From: an uncultured Oscillospiraceae bacterium | GTDB lineage: Bacteria; Bacillota; Clostridia; Oscillospirales; Oscillospiraceae | Direction of reading: 5' to 3' | NCBI GenBank assembly: GCA_947627745.1 | Contig: CANQXH010000013.1 | Location: 1 to 36,734 of the forward strand | DNA: 36,734 nucleotides | Shown here: positions 16,523-25,546 of the stretch, piece by piece | Layout: the number at the start of each line of letters is the position of its first letter | Numbering within the stretch: the stretch's first letter is position 1 | Program-made: the position numbers and the translations under genes | Notes under the pieces: generated by a model | What the model was told of the DNA's origin: nothing | Database searches by the model: none | What the model saw: the letters and a program-made list of their open reading frames with translations, nothing else

Positions 16523-18301
16523 TTATTTTACTTTCTTTGCCTTTTTGGCGGCCTTCTTGGCTTCCTTAGCTGCCCGCTTGGCCAGCACTTTCTGGTTTTC
16601 AGCCTCAAAGTCCAGGCCCTTCTTGGCGCATTTTTCCTTCAGTTCTTTAATCCGGTTTTCCTCGGCCTCCTGCGCCTGCAGCGCCCGCTCCTGCTTTTCC
16701 AGCACGGACTGGGGGATGTACTCGATGCCCTGGGCTTCGCATTCCTTGCGCTTCTTTTCCTCCAAGGACCGCTGTACAGTGGGCATATCCCGCTCGATCT
16801 TAAAGAAGAACGCGAAAAGGATGAAGAACAGCACACCGGTGAGCATATTGGCGCCCTGATAAGAGAAGTTGATCCAGTTGGTGGCTGCCTGGGTCTGATC
16901 CGCATACAGAAGGATCTGATCCCCGTCATTGTTGATGAAGGAGCCAACCACTTCCGGCTGGACGTACTTTGTAACGACCAGACCCAGATTGAACAGCGCC
17001 TGGCCGATGCCCTTGGAGAGCATCTCCGCGAAGCCGACCACAGCCGCCGTCAGGCCCTCTACCCGCACGCCCCGGGAGTACTCCACATGGTCGATGGCAT
17101 CGCCCACGAAAGTGAGCATGGAGTAGATCAGCGCCATAGCGCCAATGGAGTAAATAGCAGTGCCGCCATAGATCGCACCGGTCTGCCCTACGCTCAGAAA
17201 TGCGGCAAACGCGCCTACCGCCGCAAAAACCGACCCGACAACGATGACCTTGGTGCGGCCGAACTTTTTGAACAGCGGCAGCAGCAGGAGCAATCCGGGG
17301 CCCATGGGCGCCATGGAGATCATGGTGAATTTTGCCTGAATGGATGCGTATTCGCCGTAGGCGTTGCCATTGACCACCCAGCCGCTGTAATAGACCTGGG
17401 CGACGCTTCGCATGGCGTTGAGTACCTGATAGATCAGGATCATCAGGATCAGCATGATCCAGTATTTATCCCGAATGCACGCCTTGAACTGCTCGACAAA
17501 GGAGGCTTCCTTCACCAGTGTCTGGCCCTGGGGCTGGCCGGTCACACCGTACTGATTGCGGCGCTCCTCGGTGATCCGCTCCCGGGTGAAGAAGTACTGC
17601 ACGAAGGTCAGCGGTACGGCGATGCAGCACATCACCGCCATGCAGACCAGATATCCATCCCGGGTGTTGCCTACCATGCCGCTGATGGCGGTAAGAATGG
17701 TGGGGAACAGGATAGAAATAATGCCGGTGCCGATATTTTTCGTGATCTGGCCGGCCATGGAGTTGTTTTTCCGCTGCTGGAAATTCCGGGTAGACAGCGC
17801 AGCGGTCAACTCATAAGACATATACCACATGGTATAGCCCACGGAGTAGAACAGATTGTAGGCCACAATGATCCAAATCGCCATGACCACCGGGTTGGAA
17901 AACGGAATCCAGAACAGCATCATCAGGCTGACGACCATGATGGGCAAGCTCAGGATCAGCCAGGGGCGGAGCTTACCCTGGCGGCAGGTGGTGTTATCCA
18001 GGACCTTGGCCATCAAAACATTGGTGATGGCATCCAGGATCTTGGAGAACAGGGGGAACAGGACCATAAAAGTGCCGATCCAGAGCCCCATACTGGAGGT
18101 GAAGCCCAGAACGTCGGTCAGATACTGGTTGAAGTAACTGTTGACGATGGATTGCAGCAGCATGGCGCCGAAGGGACCGGCCACATAGCCCAGCCACAGC
18201 TCTTTTTTGCCTACGTTGGCGGACGTAATGCGGGTGTTCCAGAAGCTGCCCCGAAAGGCATTTTCAAGAAGCCCATTTTTGGTTTTCGTCGGTTCTGACA
18301 T
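16523..18301 (-). CDS. MFS transporter, GPH family
   Basis: 592 aa; LGYVAGPFGAMLLQSIVNSYFNQYLTDVLGF, TTCRQGKLRPWLILSLP; same C-terminal tail as the 12468 and 21497 paralogs. Confidence 0.88.
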   Translation of the reverse strand: MSEPTKTKNGLLENAFRGSFWNTRITSANVGKKELWLGYVAGPFGAMLLQSIVNSYFNQYLTDVLGFTSSMGLWIGTFMVLFPLFSKILDAITNVLMAKVLDNTTCRQGKLRPWLILSLPIMVVSLMMLFWIPFSNPVVMAIWIIVAYNLFYSVGYTMWYMSYELTAALSTRNFQQRKNNSMAGQITKNIGTGIISILFPTILTAISGMVGNTRDGYLVCMAVMCCIAVPLTFVQYFFTRERITEERRNQYGVTGQPQGQTLVKEASFVEQFKACIRDKYWIMLILMILIYQVLNAMRSVAQVYYSGWVVNGNAYGEYASIQAKFTMISMAPMGPGLLLLLPLFKKFGRTKVIVVGSVFAAVGAFAAFLSVGQTGAIYGGTAIYSIGAMALIYSMLTFVGDAIDHVEYSRGVRVEGLTAAVVGFAEMLSKGIGQALFNLGLVVTKYVQPEVVGSFINNDGDQILLYADQTQAATNWINFSYQGANMLTGVLFFILFAFFFKIERDMPTVQRSLEEKKRKECEAQGIEYIPQSVLEKQERALQAQEAEENRIKELKEKCAKKGLDFEAENQKVLAKRAAKEAKKAAKKAKKVK

Positions 18302-18618
18302 AATGCTCTCCTTCCTTTTTCTTTTCTTATTGTAAGATCCGGTTAGATTTTGGAGCTTACAAGCTTATGATACCGCGCCGCGATTCTTTTGAAAATTCAA
18401 AATTTAGTTATTCTATTCATTAATTAGATAAATTAAAAAACAGAACAATTTTACAAATAATTAAGCAAATATGTGGATATCATGCTTTTTCGTATCCCTT
18501 ACAGCTGATTTGTTCACCTACCCGCCCGCCAAAGACAGTCGAGATTCATTCCAACTCTTAACCAAGACAGACGTCTATCCTTCTTTACAATTCTGGAAAG
18601 GCATTGGAGGTTGTTGCC

Positions 18619-19611
18619 ATGATTGAGCAGTATTTTATCACCGGAGCAACAGGCTTTTTGGGCAGTACATTGACCAAAGCGCTCGTTGACAGAGGAAAAA
18701 AGGTAGTTGGCCTGCGGCTGCCACAGGACCAAAGCAAACTGCTTTCTGGGGTGGAGTATCGGACCGGAGATATCACGGAGCCCGATACGCTTGAAGATTT
18801 CCTGGCGGGTGCCGATGGCCAGTCGGCGGTCCTCATCCATTGCGCGGGGCTGGTCTCCATTGGGTCGGGGCAAGAGGAGCGGGTCCGGAAGGTCAATGTG
18901 GAAGGAACAAAAAACCTTGTTGACCTGGCAATGCGGAACAATATCGGCAGGTTCATCTATGTTAGTTCCGTTCACGCCATTCGTGAGCAGCCGGACGGCA
19001 TGGTAATCCGGGAGACCTTGCATTTTTCCCCGGATGAGATCATCGGATCTTACGGAAAAAGCAAAGCAGAGGCGACCGCCTATGTGCTGAATGCCTCGAT
19101 GCACGGTCTAAACGCGACGGTCGTGCATCCTTCCGGAATGATCGGTCCCGGAGATCTGACCGGCGGCTATATGACGGAAACGATCCGGGCGTTTTTGAAA
19201 GGCGGCTTTCCGGTCGCGATCGAGGGGGGATATGACTTTGCGGATGTACGGGATGTAGCGGAGGGGATTATTCAATGCGTAGAACACGGAAAATCGGGAG
19301 AGACTTACATTCTGTCCAACCGGTATATTACCGTGAAAGAGATTTTTGAATGCCTCAGCGCATTCAAAGGGACCCCCCGGGCATACAAAACCATTCCTTT
19401 GAAACCTTTGATCCTATTTGCGCCGCTACTTGAGTGGGCCGCAGAAAAGCTGGGGCTTCCAAAGCTGCTTACGCCGTATTCCCTTTATACCTTGGGTAGC
19501 AACGGGCACTTCAGCCATGAAAAGGCGGACAGAGAGCTTGGGTATTCAGTGCGTCCCCTGGAGCAGACCTTGATCGATACGGCAAAATGGCTGGTAAACG
19601 GTACTCCGTAA
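18619..19611 (+). CDS. NAD-dependent epimerase/dehydratase (extended SDR, dihydroflavonol-reductase-like)
   Basis: Start at ATG 18619; MIEQYFITGATGFLGSTLTKAL (GxxGxxG), SYGKSKAEA (YxxxK). Confidence 0.87.
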   Translation: MIEQYFITGATGFLGSTLTKALVDRGKKVVGLRLPQDQSKLLSGVEYRTGDITEPDTLEDFLAGADGQSAVLIHCAGLVSIGSGQEERVRKVNVEGTKNLVDLAMRNNIGRFIYVSSVHAIREQPDGMVIRETLHFSPDEIIGSYGKSKAEATAYVLNASMHGLNATVVHPSGMIGPGDLTGGYMTETIRAFLKGGFPVAIEGGYDFADVRDVAEGIIQCVEHGKSGETYILSNRYITVKEIFECLSAFKGTPRAYKTIPLKPLILFAPLLEWAAEKLGLPKLLTPYSLYTLGSNGHFSHEKADRELGYSVRPLEQTLIDTAKWLVNGTP

Positions 19612-19656
19612 AATTCTAAACATTCGCATGTTGCACATTACTTGGAGATATTTGAA

Positions 19657-21360
19657 ATGAAAGGCAAAAAAGAAAAAACCAAAATGAGGTTCAGATGGTG
19701 GCAGATCATAATGATCATTTTGGCTGCGGTCATCACATTTATGGTTGTCGCTGGTGTCATAGGTTACAGCATCTCTCGTGCCCGGCGGGGAAATATCTAT
19801 GTCTATACCCAGGAGGTGCGGCAGATCAAGGACCCGGAGGGATTCGGTACCGTGGAGGTCTTTACAATGCCCTTAGACCCTGCGGTCCCGGTGGATCGAG
19901 CCTGCTACACGCCTTCCGGCAGAGTCCTTTTAAGTTATGACGAAGGCCAAGACACCGTGATCTGTACCATGAACGATGACGGCACCGCCTGTTTAGAGCT
20001 GTTCCGCGGAAAGGTGCCAGGAAAATACCGGCTGATGCTTTGCCAGGACAATGCTAGGGTGCTTCTGGGCGATGCCATGCTGGAGTGCCCTGAAGGACAA
20101 ACGCTGGATACCTGTGCCCCAGGCGCCGCCATATTGATTCCCGTGGAGTTTCCCGCTGCATTTGCTGACGATCCCGCTGTGACCAGCAAATGGACGGAGA
20201 TCATTTTTTCACCTGACGGCCAATATATCGCTTGGACCATCCGACGCAGTGACTGCGGAGCTGCTAACGCCATTGGACGGCTGGTGCGCTATGATGACCG
20301 CTATGTAATCGAGGACGCCAAATACATCAGCGCCATGAATGCATATTCCCCGGACCCGGAGCATGATGGCCAGCTTCTTTACAGTCCTGTTATCGGCGGC
20401 GAGGTCAAGCAATTTGTCCACGGTGGGGCAGCAATTTCCTTAGTGGGCGCTGATCCCTGCGGTATGGGAGATTCTGTCATACAAGATATTGCCACCGGCG
20501 AGGTCCTTCAGGTGACCCACTGCCCAGGTTATGACGAAACGACCCTGCTGTCCCCTGACGAGAAGCTGGGTATTGTCATGACCAGCCGCTTTTCTAAGTC
20601 TTCCGATCTGGCCGTGCTGGGCCTGGTTCCCAGGCCCTACGGTGACCCACTTCACAACATCATGGCTCAGATCTATATGTATAGCATCACAGGTGTTCGC
20701 AACTCGCGCCAGGGCAATATCGGTCCGGCGCTCATCGATATGGCACGTTCCATGGAGGAGCCCGGCTATGTCGGAGTGGATCTTAGCGACCCGGAGGGGA
20801 ACTGGGTGTACCACTCTCCCATGTCCTGGAAGAATGACAGTACGCGCGCAATGTGGATGGAGCGGCAGCGAAATGGAAACGGCATCCGCATCCAGATCGT
20901 CTCGCTGCCGGAATACCAGCCCGGTCCTCCGGTGGCGACGGTGGAAACGCCCCAGGCTGGTGATTACGGCGATACCTCGATCGGAGATCCCACTGTTCAC
21001 GGCAGGATTCCGGGTAAGGTTTCCGGGTATGCGGAGATCACCAAGGAGAGCGGGTTTCTGGGCGTAACGACTGTGACGGTCACCTATGAGAATTACAGCG
21101 ACGACGGCAGGTATTATTTCAACGGCACGGAGCGCTCCAGCGGTTCCGTCATAACGGCTACCAGCTACACTTCCCATATCCGCGTGACCAATGCGGACGG
21201 AAAGGAGCTTGGCGGCATGGATGTGGAGCTTCGTTTTAGTGCGGCATACCGGCTTTCTTCCATATTTAAGGGTGCCACGCCAGAGCTGGATCTGAGCCAA
21301 AGCTCCGGTACCGCCACATGGGACACGGTCACGGAAGATATTTCCGTTCTTGCCCCGTGA
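19657..21360 (+). CDS. Membrane-anchored extracytoplasmic protein, possible TolB/WD40-like propeller
   Basis: Start at ATG 19657; single N-terminal TM (WWQIIMIILAAVITFMVVAGVIGYSI) with large outside region; FSPDGQYIAWTIRR and LLSPDEKLGIVMTSRF resemble PD40-type blade motifs. Confidence 0.6.
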   Translation: MKGKKEKTKMRFRWWQIIMIILAAVITFMVVAGVIGYSISRARRGNIYVYTQEVRQIKDPEGFGTVEVFTMPLDPAVPVDRACYTPSGRVLLSYDEGQDTVICTMNDDGTACLELFRGKVPGKYRLMLCQDNARVLLGDAMLECPEGQTLDTCAPGAAILIPVEFPAAFADDPAVTSKWTEIIFSPDGQYIAWTIRRSDCGAANAIGRLVRYDDRYVIEDAKYISAMNAYSPDPEHDGQLLYSPVIGGEVKQFVHGGAAISLVGADPCGMGDSVIQDIATGEVLQVTHCPGYDETTLLSPDEKLGIVMTSRFSKSSDLAVLGLVPRPYGDPLHNIMAQIYMYSITGVRNSRQGNIGPALIDMARSMEEPGYVGVDLSDPEGNWVYHSPMSWKNDSTRAMWMERQRNGNGIRIQIVSLPEYQPGPPVATVETPQAGDYGDTSIGDPTVHGRIPGKVSGYAEITKESGFLGVTTVTVTYENYSDDGRYYFNGTERSSGSVITATSYTSHIRVTNADGKELGGMDVELRFSAAYRLSSIFKGATPELDLSQSSGTATWDTVTEDISVLAP

Positions 21361-21377
21361 CAGGTAAATAGAACGAA

Positions 21378-21415
21378 CCCCGGTAAAAGCGGCACATTTC
21401 CTGCTTTTACCGGGG
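21378..21415 (+). terminator. Rho-independent terminator
   Basis: ccccggtaaaagc / gcttttaccgggg 13-bp stem followed by ctttct, right after the stop at 21360. Confidence 0.8.
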
Positions 21416-21496
21416 CTTTCTATAACAGATTCTTTCTCCACCAAAATCGGTGCTTCCGCAGACGCCAGGGGTGATAGACTGGACCGTTACCTGCTT

Positions 21497-23263
21497 TTAA
21501 TGGTTCTTCCTCTTGGCCTTCTGTGCTTCTTTCTTTGCGCGTTTGCTCAAAACCTTATTGTTCTCCGTCTCAAAGTCCAGGCCTTTCCGGGCACAACGCT
21601 CTTTTAACTCCCGGATACGGGTCTCCTCCGCCAGGCGCTCCTGCTCTGCAATTTCCAGACGTTCCTGTTCGTCAGCCGGAATGTACTCGATACCCAAGGC
21701 GGCGCACTCCGCGACCTTTCGTTCCTGAAGCTCTTTTGAAACTTTTGGAAGATACTTTTCCAAATCGAATATGAAGAAAAACACGACAAACATCATCACA
21801 CCAATGATGATATAGCTCCCTTGATATGCAAAATTGATCCATGTCGTAGCGGCGGCCGTTTGATCTGCATACAGCGGGATGTTATCTGTGGAAATCCCGA
21901 TCTGCTGAGGCTGTGTATAGCCTGACAACATCAGTCCCAAATTGAATAGGCCCTGCGCGATTCCGACGCCGATCATCATGCCCGCACTGGTAAATCCACC
22001 TGTCAGGCCGTCACAACGGACACCTGTTTTCCATTCCACATGGTCAATGACGTCTCCCATATAAGAGGTGATCACATACGCGACACCGATGTTGCCGATG
22101 CCGCCCAATGCGGTGCCTATGTAAATCATCATTCTGCTTCCTGCATTCATAAACGCGAACACGGAGCCCAGCGCAACAAGGATCGATCCGCCCCAAATAC
22201 AGGTGCGCCGTCCAAATTTCTTCATAAGCGGCAGCAGCAGCAAGATGCCGGGTCCCATAGGCGACAGTGCGATCATTTGAAAGCTCGCCTGAATGGTAGC
22301 AAACTGACCATAGGCATTGCCCTGCACGACCCATCCGGAATAATAGACCAGGGAAATGTTTCTCATATTTGCCAAGATCTGCTGGACGATCATGACCAGA
22401 ACAAAACTGATCCAGTACTTGTCCTGGACACATGCCTTGAGCTGTTCAAGCAGAGACGCTTCCCGTTGCGATTCGGTAAGCAGTGACTTTCCAGTTGAAT
22501 CTTTGATACCGGTCATATTCCGGCGTTCTTCCGTCACCCGCTCACGGGTATAGAAATACTGAACAAAAGCCAACGGAATCGCCAGGAGCGCAATTGCCGA
22601 CATACATACGAAGTAGCCCTTTGCGTTATCGCCGTTTAGAGCCGCCGTTGCAGCGGAAAGTACCATTGGGAACAGGATCGATGCCAAACCGGTCCCAACA
22701 TTCAGCGTAATCCGGTCCGCCATGGCATTGTTTTTCCGCTGATTCACATTTCTTGTAGACAGTGCGGAGGACAGCTCCTTGGACATATTCCACATGGTGT
22801 AGGCGACACAGTAGTATAGGTTATAGGAAATAACGACCCATACCGCCTGCGCAACTGGATTACTTACCGGAATCCAGAACATGAGAATAATACTGATCGC
22901 AACAACCGGCGCGGAAATAATCATCCATGGCCGGACCTTGCCCTGTCGGCAGGTGGTATGGTCGATGACCCAGCACATGACCATGTTTGTTACGGCATCT
23001 AATATTTTGGAAATTACCGGGAAAAGCACCATGAATGTGGCGATCCATGCCGCCCTGTCAACTGTAAACCCGATAATGTCTGTAAGATACTGGTTAAAAT
23101 AACTGTTTACAACAGATTGGCCCAGCAGCATTCCGTATGGTCCGATGACATAGCCCAACCACATTTCTTTTTTAGTCGTGTTGGCGGATGTGATCCGAGA
23201 GTTCCATTTCGGACTGCTGAAGGCATTCGCAAGCAGTCCACGTCTTTCTTTTACAGCATTCAT
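21497..23263 (-). CDS. MFS transporter, GPH family
   Basis: 588 aa; close paralog of the 12468 product (LGYVIGPYGMLLGQSVVNSYFNQYLTDIIGFTVDRAAWIATFMVLFPV). Confidence 0.88.
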   Translation of the reverse strand: MNAVKERRGLLANAFSSPKWNSRITSANTTKKEMWLGYVIGPYGMLLGQSVVNSYFNQYLTDIIGFTVDRAAWIATFMVLFPVISKILDAVTNMVMCWVIDHTTCRQGKVRPWMIISAPVVAISIILMFWIPVSNPVAQAVWVVISYNLYYCVAYTMWNMSKELSSALSTRNVNQRKNNAMADRITLNVGTGLASILFPMVLSAATAALNGDNAKGYFVCMSAIALLAIPLAFVQYFYTRERVTEERRNMTGIKDSTGKSLLTESQREASLLEQLKACVQDKYWISFVLVMIVQQILANMRNISLVYYSGWVVQGNAYGQFATIQASFQMIALSPMGPGILLLLPLMKKFGRRTCIWGGSILVALGSVFAFMNAGSRMMIYIGTALGGIGNIGVAYVITSYMGDVIDHVEWKTGVRCDGLTGGFTSAGMMIGVGIAQGLFNLGLMLSGYTQPQQIGISTDNIPLYADQTAAATTWINFAYQGSYIIIGVMMFVVFFFIFDLEKYLPKVSKELQERKVAECAALGIEYIPADEQERLEIAEQERLAEETRIRELKERCARKGLDFETENNKVLSKRAKKEAQKAKRKNH

Positions 23264-23285
23264 GGTTCTCCTCCTTACTTTGAAA

Positions 23286-24143
23286 TTATCCGATTAAGCA
23301 AGCCGGATTATCGTGGGTCATGATGTACACCTGCCTATGATTGAATCCCCGGTCTAGCATCGCATCCATAAACATCATCAGGCTCTCCACAGGATATTCA
23401 GCCCGAATCTGCCCACGGTCTGTGGAGAGAAATACATTCTCAGCACCCAACTCCCGAATTGTAAGGGCCATATAATCCGCTGAAACAAGATTGTGCCCAA
23501 TATCCAGCCAGAGTTTTTCGACCATCGCGCCTTTTTTGACAAAGGCCTTTTGGACTTCTATGGGCAGACTCGTACAATTCCAATCTGGGTGGGTCAAGAC
23601 GCACTTCACTCCCATGTCGCAGGCTGCATAGATCACTGCCGCGGATTCCCCAAGACTGATATGACCCGTGGCCACCACAGCGCCGTACTGCTTAATTAAC
23701 TCCAGGATCTCATATACTTCGGGCTTTAGAGTCCCATCTTCATTCAACACTCTGATTCCGGAGGCAGCCTGCTTGCCCCCGACGGCAGCTACATACTCGA
23801 TATGGTTGTGTGCCTGGATCGTTGGCATCCAAACCATTTTCGCCCCAAGCCGCAGGCTGGTCTCAACGGCCTGTGGGTTTAAGCCGCCCACAGAGCTGTT
23901 TAGGACGATAGAGCCATATGCTTTGGTATTGAACTTACCGCAGCTGTTTACCAACGCCGCTCTTGCGGCAGTGGAACCACTGTGATTTTTAAGCATGACG
24001 CCTGCCATCCCGTAATCATTCGCCATGGCTGTTAATTCAAAGTCATTGACAATTCGCGGTAAAGTGTCCGGCGCTGTGTGGGTATGCAGGTCATACGCGC
24101 CTGCCATCAATTCCAAGACGGCTTCATGCTGGGGTTGGTACAT
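23286..24143 (-). CDS. DUF6282-like, amidohydrolase-type metal-dependent hydrolase
   Basis: 285 aa; YDLHTHTAPDTLPR (HxH), VMLKNHSGSTAARAALVN, HISLGESAAVIYAACDMGVKCVLTHPDW; strong RBS GGGAGGAG. Confidence 0.7.
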   Translation of the reverse strand: MYQPQHEAVLELMAGAYDLHTHTAPDTLPRIVNDFELTAMANDYGMAGVMLKNHSGSTAARAALVNSCGKFNTKAYGSIVLNSSVGGLNPQAVETSLRLGAKMVWMPTIQAHNHIEYVAAVGGKQAASGIRVLNEDGTLKPEVYEILELIKQYGAVVATGHISLGESAAVIYAACDMGVKCVLTHPDWNCTSLPIEVQKAFVKKGAMVEKLWLDIGHNLVSADYMALTIRELGAENVFLSTDRGQIRAEYPVESLMMFMDAMLDRGFNHRQVYIMTHDNPACLIG

Positions 24144-24177
24144 ATCCGTTTCTCCTCCCTATGAACAATAATAGACC

Positions 24178-25359
24178 TTATTTTATTTCATACGTCCTTC
24201 GGGCAATGCCCAGCTCCTCATCGGTGGGGATCACCCGCACGCAGACTGCGGAATCCGGCGTGGAGATCACCGCCATTCCTTGGCAGCCTTCGTTTTTTGC
24301 TTTGTCCAACCGGACACCCAGGGGGGCCAATTTTTCGCAGACCATTTTCCGGATCAGCGGGGCGTGTTCCCCGATCCCGGCGGTGAACACCAGATCGTCC
24401 AGCCGCCCCAGGTCCAGATAAAAAGCACCGATATAGTGAACGATGCCGGATACGAACACGTCGATGGCCAATTTGGCCCGGGCATTTCCGGCGGCGGCAG
24501 CCTCCTGAATATAGCGCAGGTCGCCGCTGACCCCGGAGAGCCCTAAAAGACCGCCCTTTTTCTGGAAGCCATCCATAATTTCTTCTTCGGTGAGACCTTG
24601 ACTGCGCAGGAAAGACACCATGCTGGCGTCCATGTCGCCTACCCGGTTGGCGTGGATCAGGCCAGACTCCAGAGACATCCCGAAGCTGGTATCCACGCTT
24701 TTCCCATTCAGGATCGCGCAGACGGAGCAGCTTCCGCCCAAGTGGCAGGAAATGGCGGCATATTCCCGCTTTTCTCCGTTGAGGACATCGGCGATATAAC
24801 TGTGAGACGCGCTGTGATAGCCAAGACGCTGCACGCCGTACTTTTCGTACCATTCGTAGGGAACGCCGAAAAGCCGCCGCTCCAAGGGGATGTCCCGGTG
24901 AAAAGCGGTTTCGAAGGCGCCGACGAACCGAGCGTGGGGCAGCGCCTCCCGCATCACTTCGATAGCCTTGATATAGGCGGCGTTGTGTACCGGCGCCAGG
25001 GGCAGCCAGTCCCGCATTCCCCGCAAAACCGGCTCGTCGATCTCATGGACACCGAAAAAGCCCTTTGACAAGGTCGCTTTGAAGCCCACCCGTTCGATCT
25101 CCTCTACACGGGAAAGAACTGCTCCTTCGCCCTCTGTCAAGCATCCCAGGAACCGCCGGATTCCGGTCTGATAGTCAGGGATATCCTGACCGGTAAGGGT
25201 ATAATCGATACCGGACGCGTAGCTTTGAAAGCCAAAGATGGCGTCATTCCGGCTGCCGACCCGCTCTGTCCAGCCCCGGGCCAGCACCCGGGCCTCCGGC
25301 ATCTCATAGAGCTTGAATTTCAGGGAGGTGCTGCCCACGTTGCAAACCAGAATTTTCAT
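24178..25359 (-). CDS. Acetate kinase family (ASKHA) protein, divergent
   Basis: Start at 25359 (MKILVCNVGSTSLKFKL); LAPVHNAAYIKAI, ARFVGAFETAFHRDIP, YGVQRLGYHSASHSYIA, CHLGGSCSVCAILNGKSVDTSFGM, FTAGIGEHAPLIR, IPTDEELGIAR. Confidence 0.85.
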   Translation of the reverse strand: MKILVCNVGSTSLKFKLYEMPEARVLARGWTERVGSRNDAIFGFQSYASGIDYTLTGQDIPDYQTGIRRFLGCLTEGEGAVLSRVEEIERVGFKATLSKGFFGVHEIDEPVLRGMRDWLPLAPVHNAAYIKAIEVMREALPHARFVGAFETAFHRDIPLERRLFGVPYEWYEKYGVQRLGYHSASHSYIADVLNGEKREYAAISCHLGGSCSVCAILNGKSVDTSFGMSLESGLIHANRVGDMDASMVSFLRSQGLTEEEIMDGFQKKGGLLGLSGVSGDLRYIQEAAAAGNARAKLAIDVFVSGIVHYIGAFYLDLGRLDDLVFTAGIGEHAPLIRKMVCEKLAPLGVRLDKAKNEGCQGMAVISTPDSAVCVRVIPTDEELGIARRTYEIK

Positions 25360-25360
25360 C

Positions 25361-25546
25361 TCAGTCCAGCCCTCCCAGTACCGCCAAAATCTCCTGCATT
25401 TCCCGGTCTCCGCCGGCAACGGGCTTCCAGTCCACCTGCACGGTTTGATAGCCCTGCTTTTCCAGCGCCTCGGCAAAGAGTTTCGGCCCCACATTCACCG
25501 TTATCAATTCCGAACGGAACAGGCTCAAAATTTTATCACAATTCAT
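25361..25546 (-). CDS. FdrA C-terminal-domain protein (split fdrA)
   Basis: 61 aa MNCDKILSLFRSELITVNVGPKLFAEALEKQGYQTVQVDWKPVAGGDREMQEILAVLGGLD; resembles the recalled E. coli FdrA C-terminus (VAVINIGLRSFALELQ...VVHYQWSPVAGGNKKL); 11-nt overlap with the upstream gene, 1-nt gap to the downstream gene. Confidence 0.75.
   Translation of the reverse strand: MNCDKILSLFRSELITVNVGPKLFAEALEKQGYQTVQVDWKPVAGGDREMQEILAVLGGLD

Noticed and set aside
25360-25494. N-terminal extension of the AckA-like ORF (25494 start)
   Set aside because: It overlaps the 61-aa FdrA-domain gene in another frame and is not AckA-like; canonical start MKILVCNVGSTS is at 25359.
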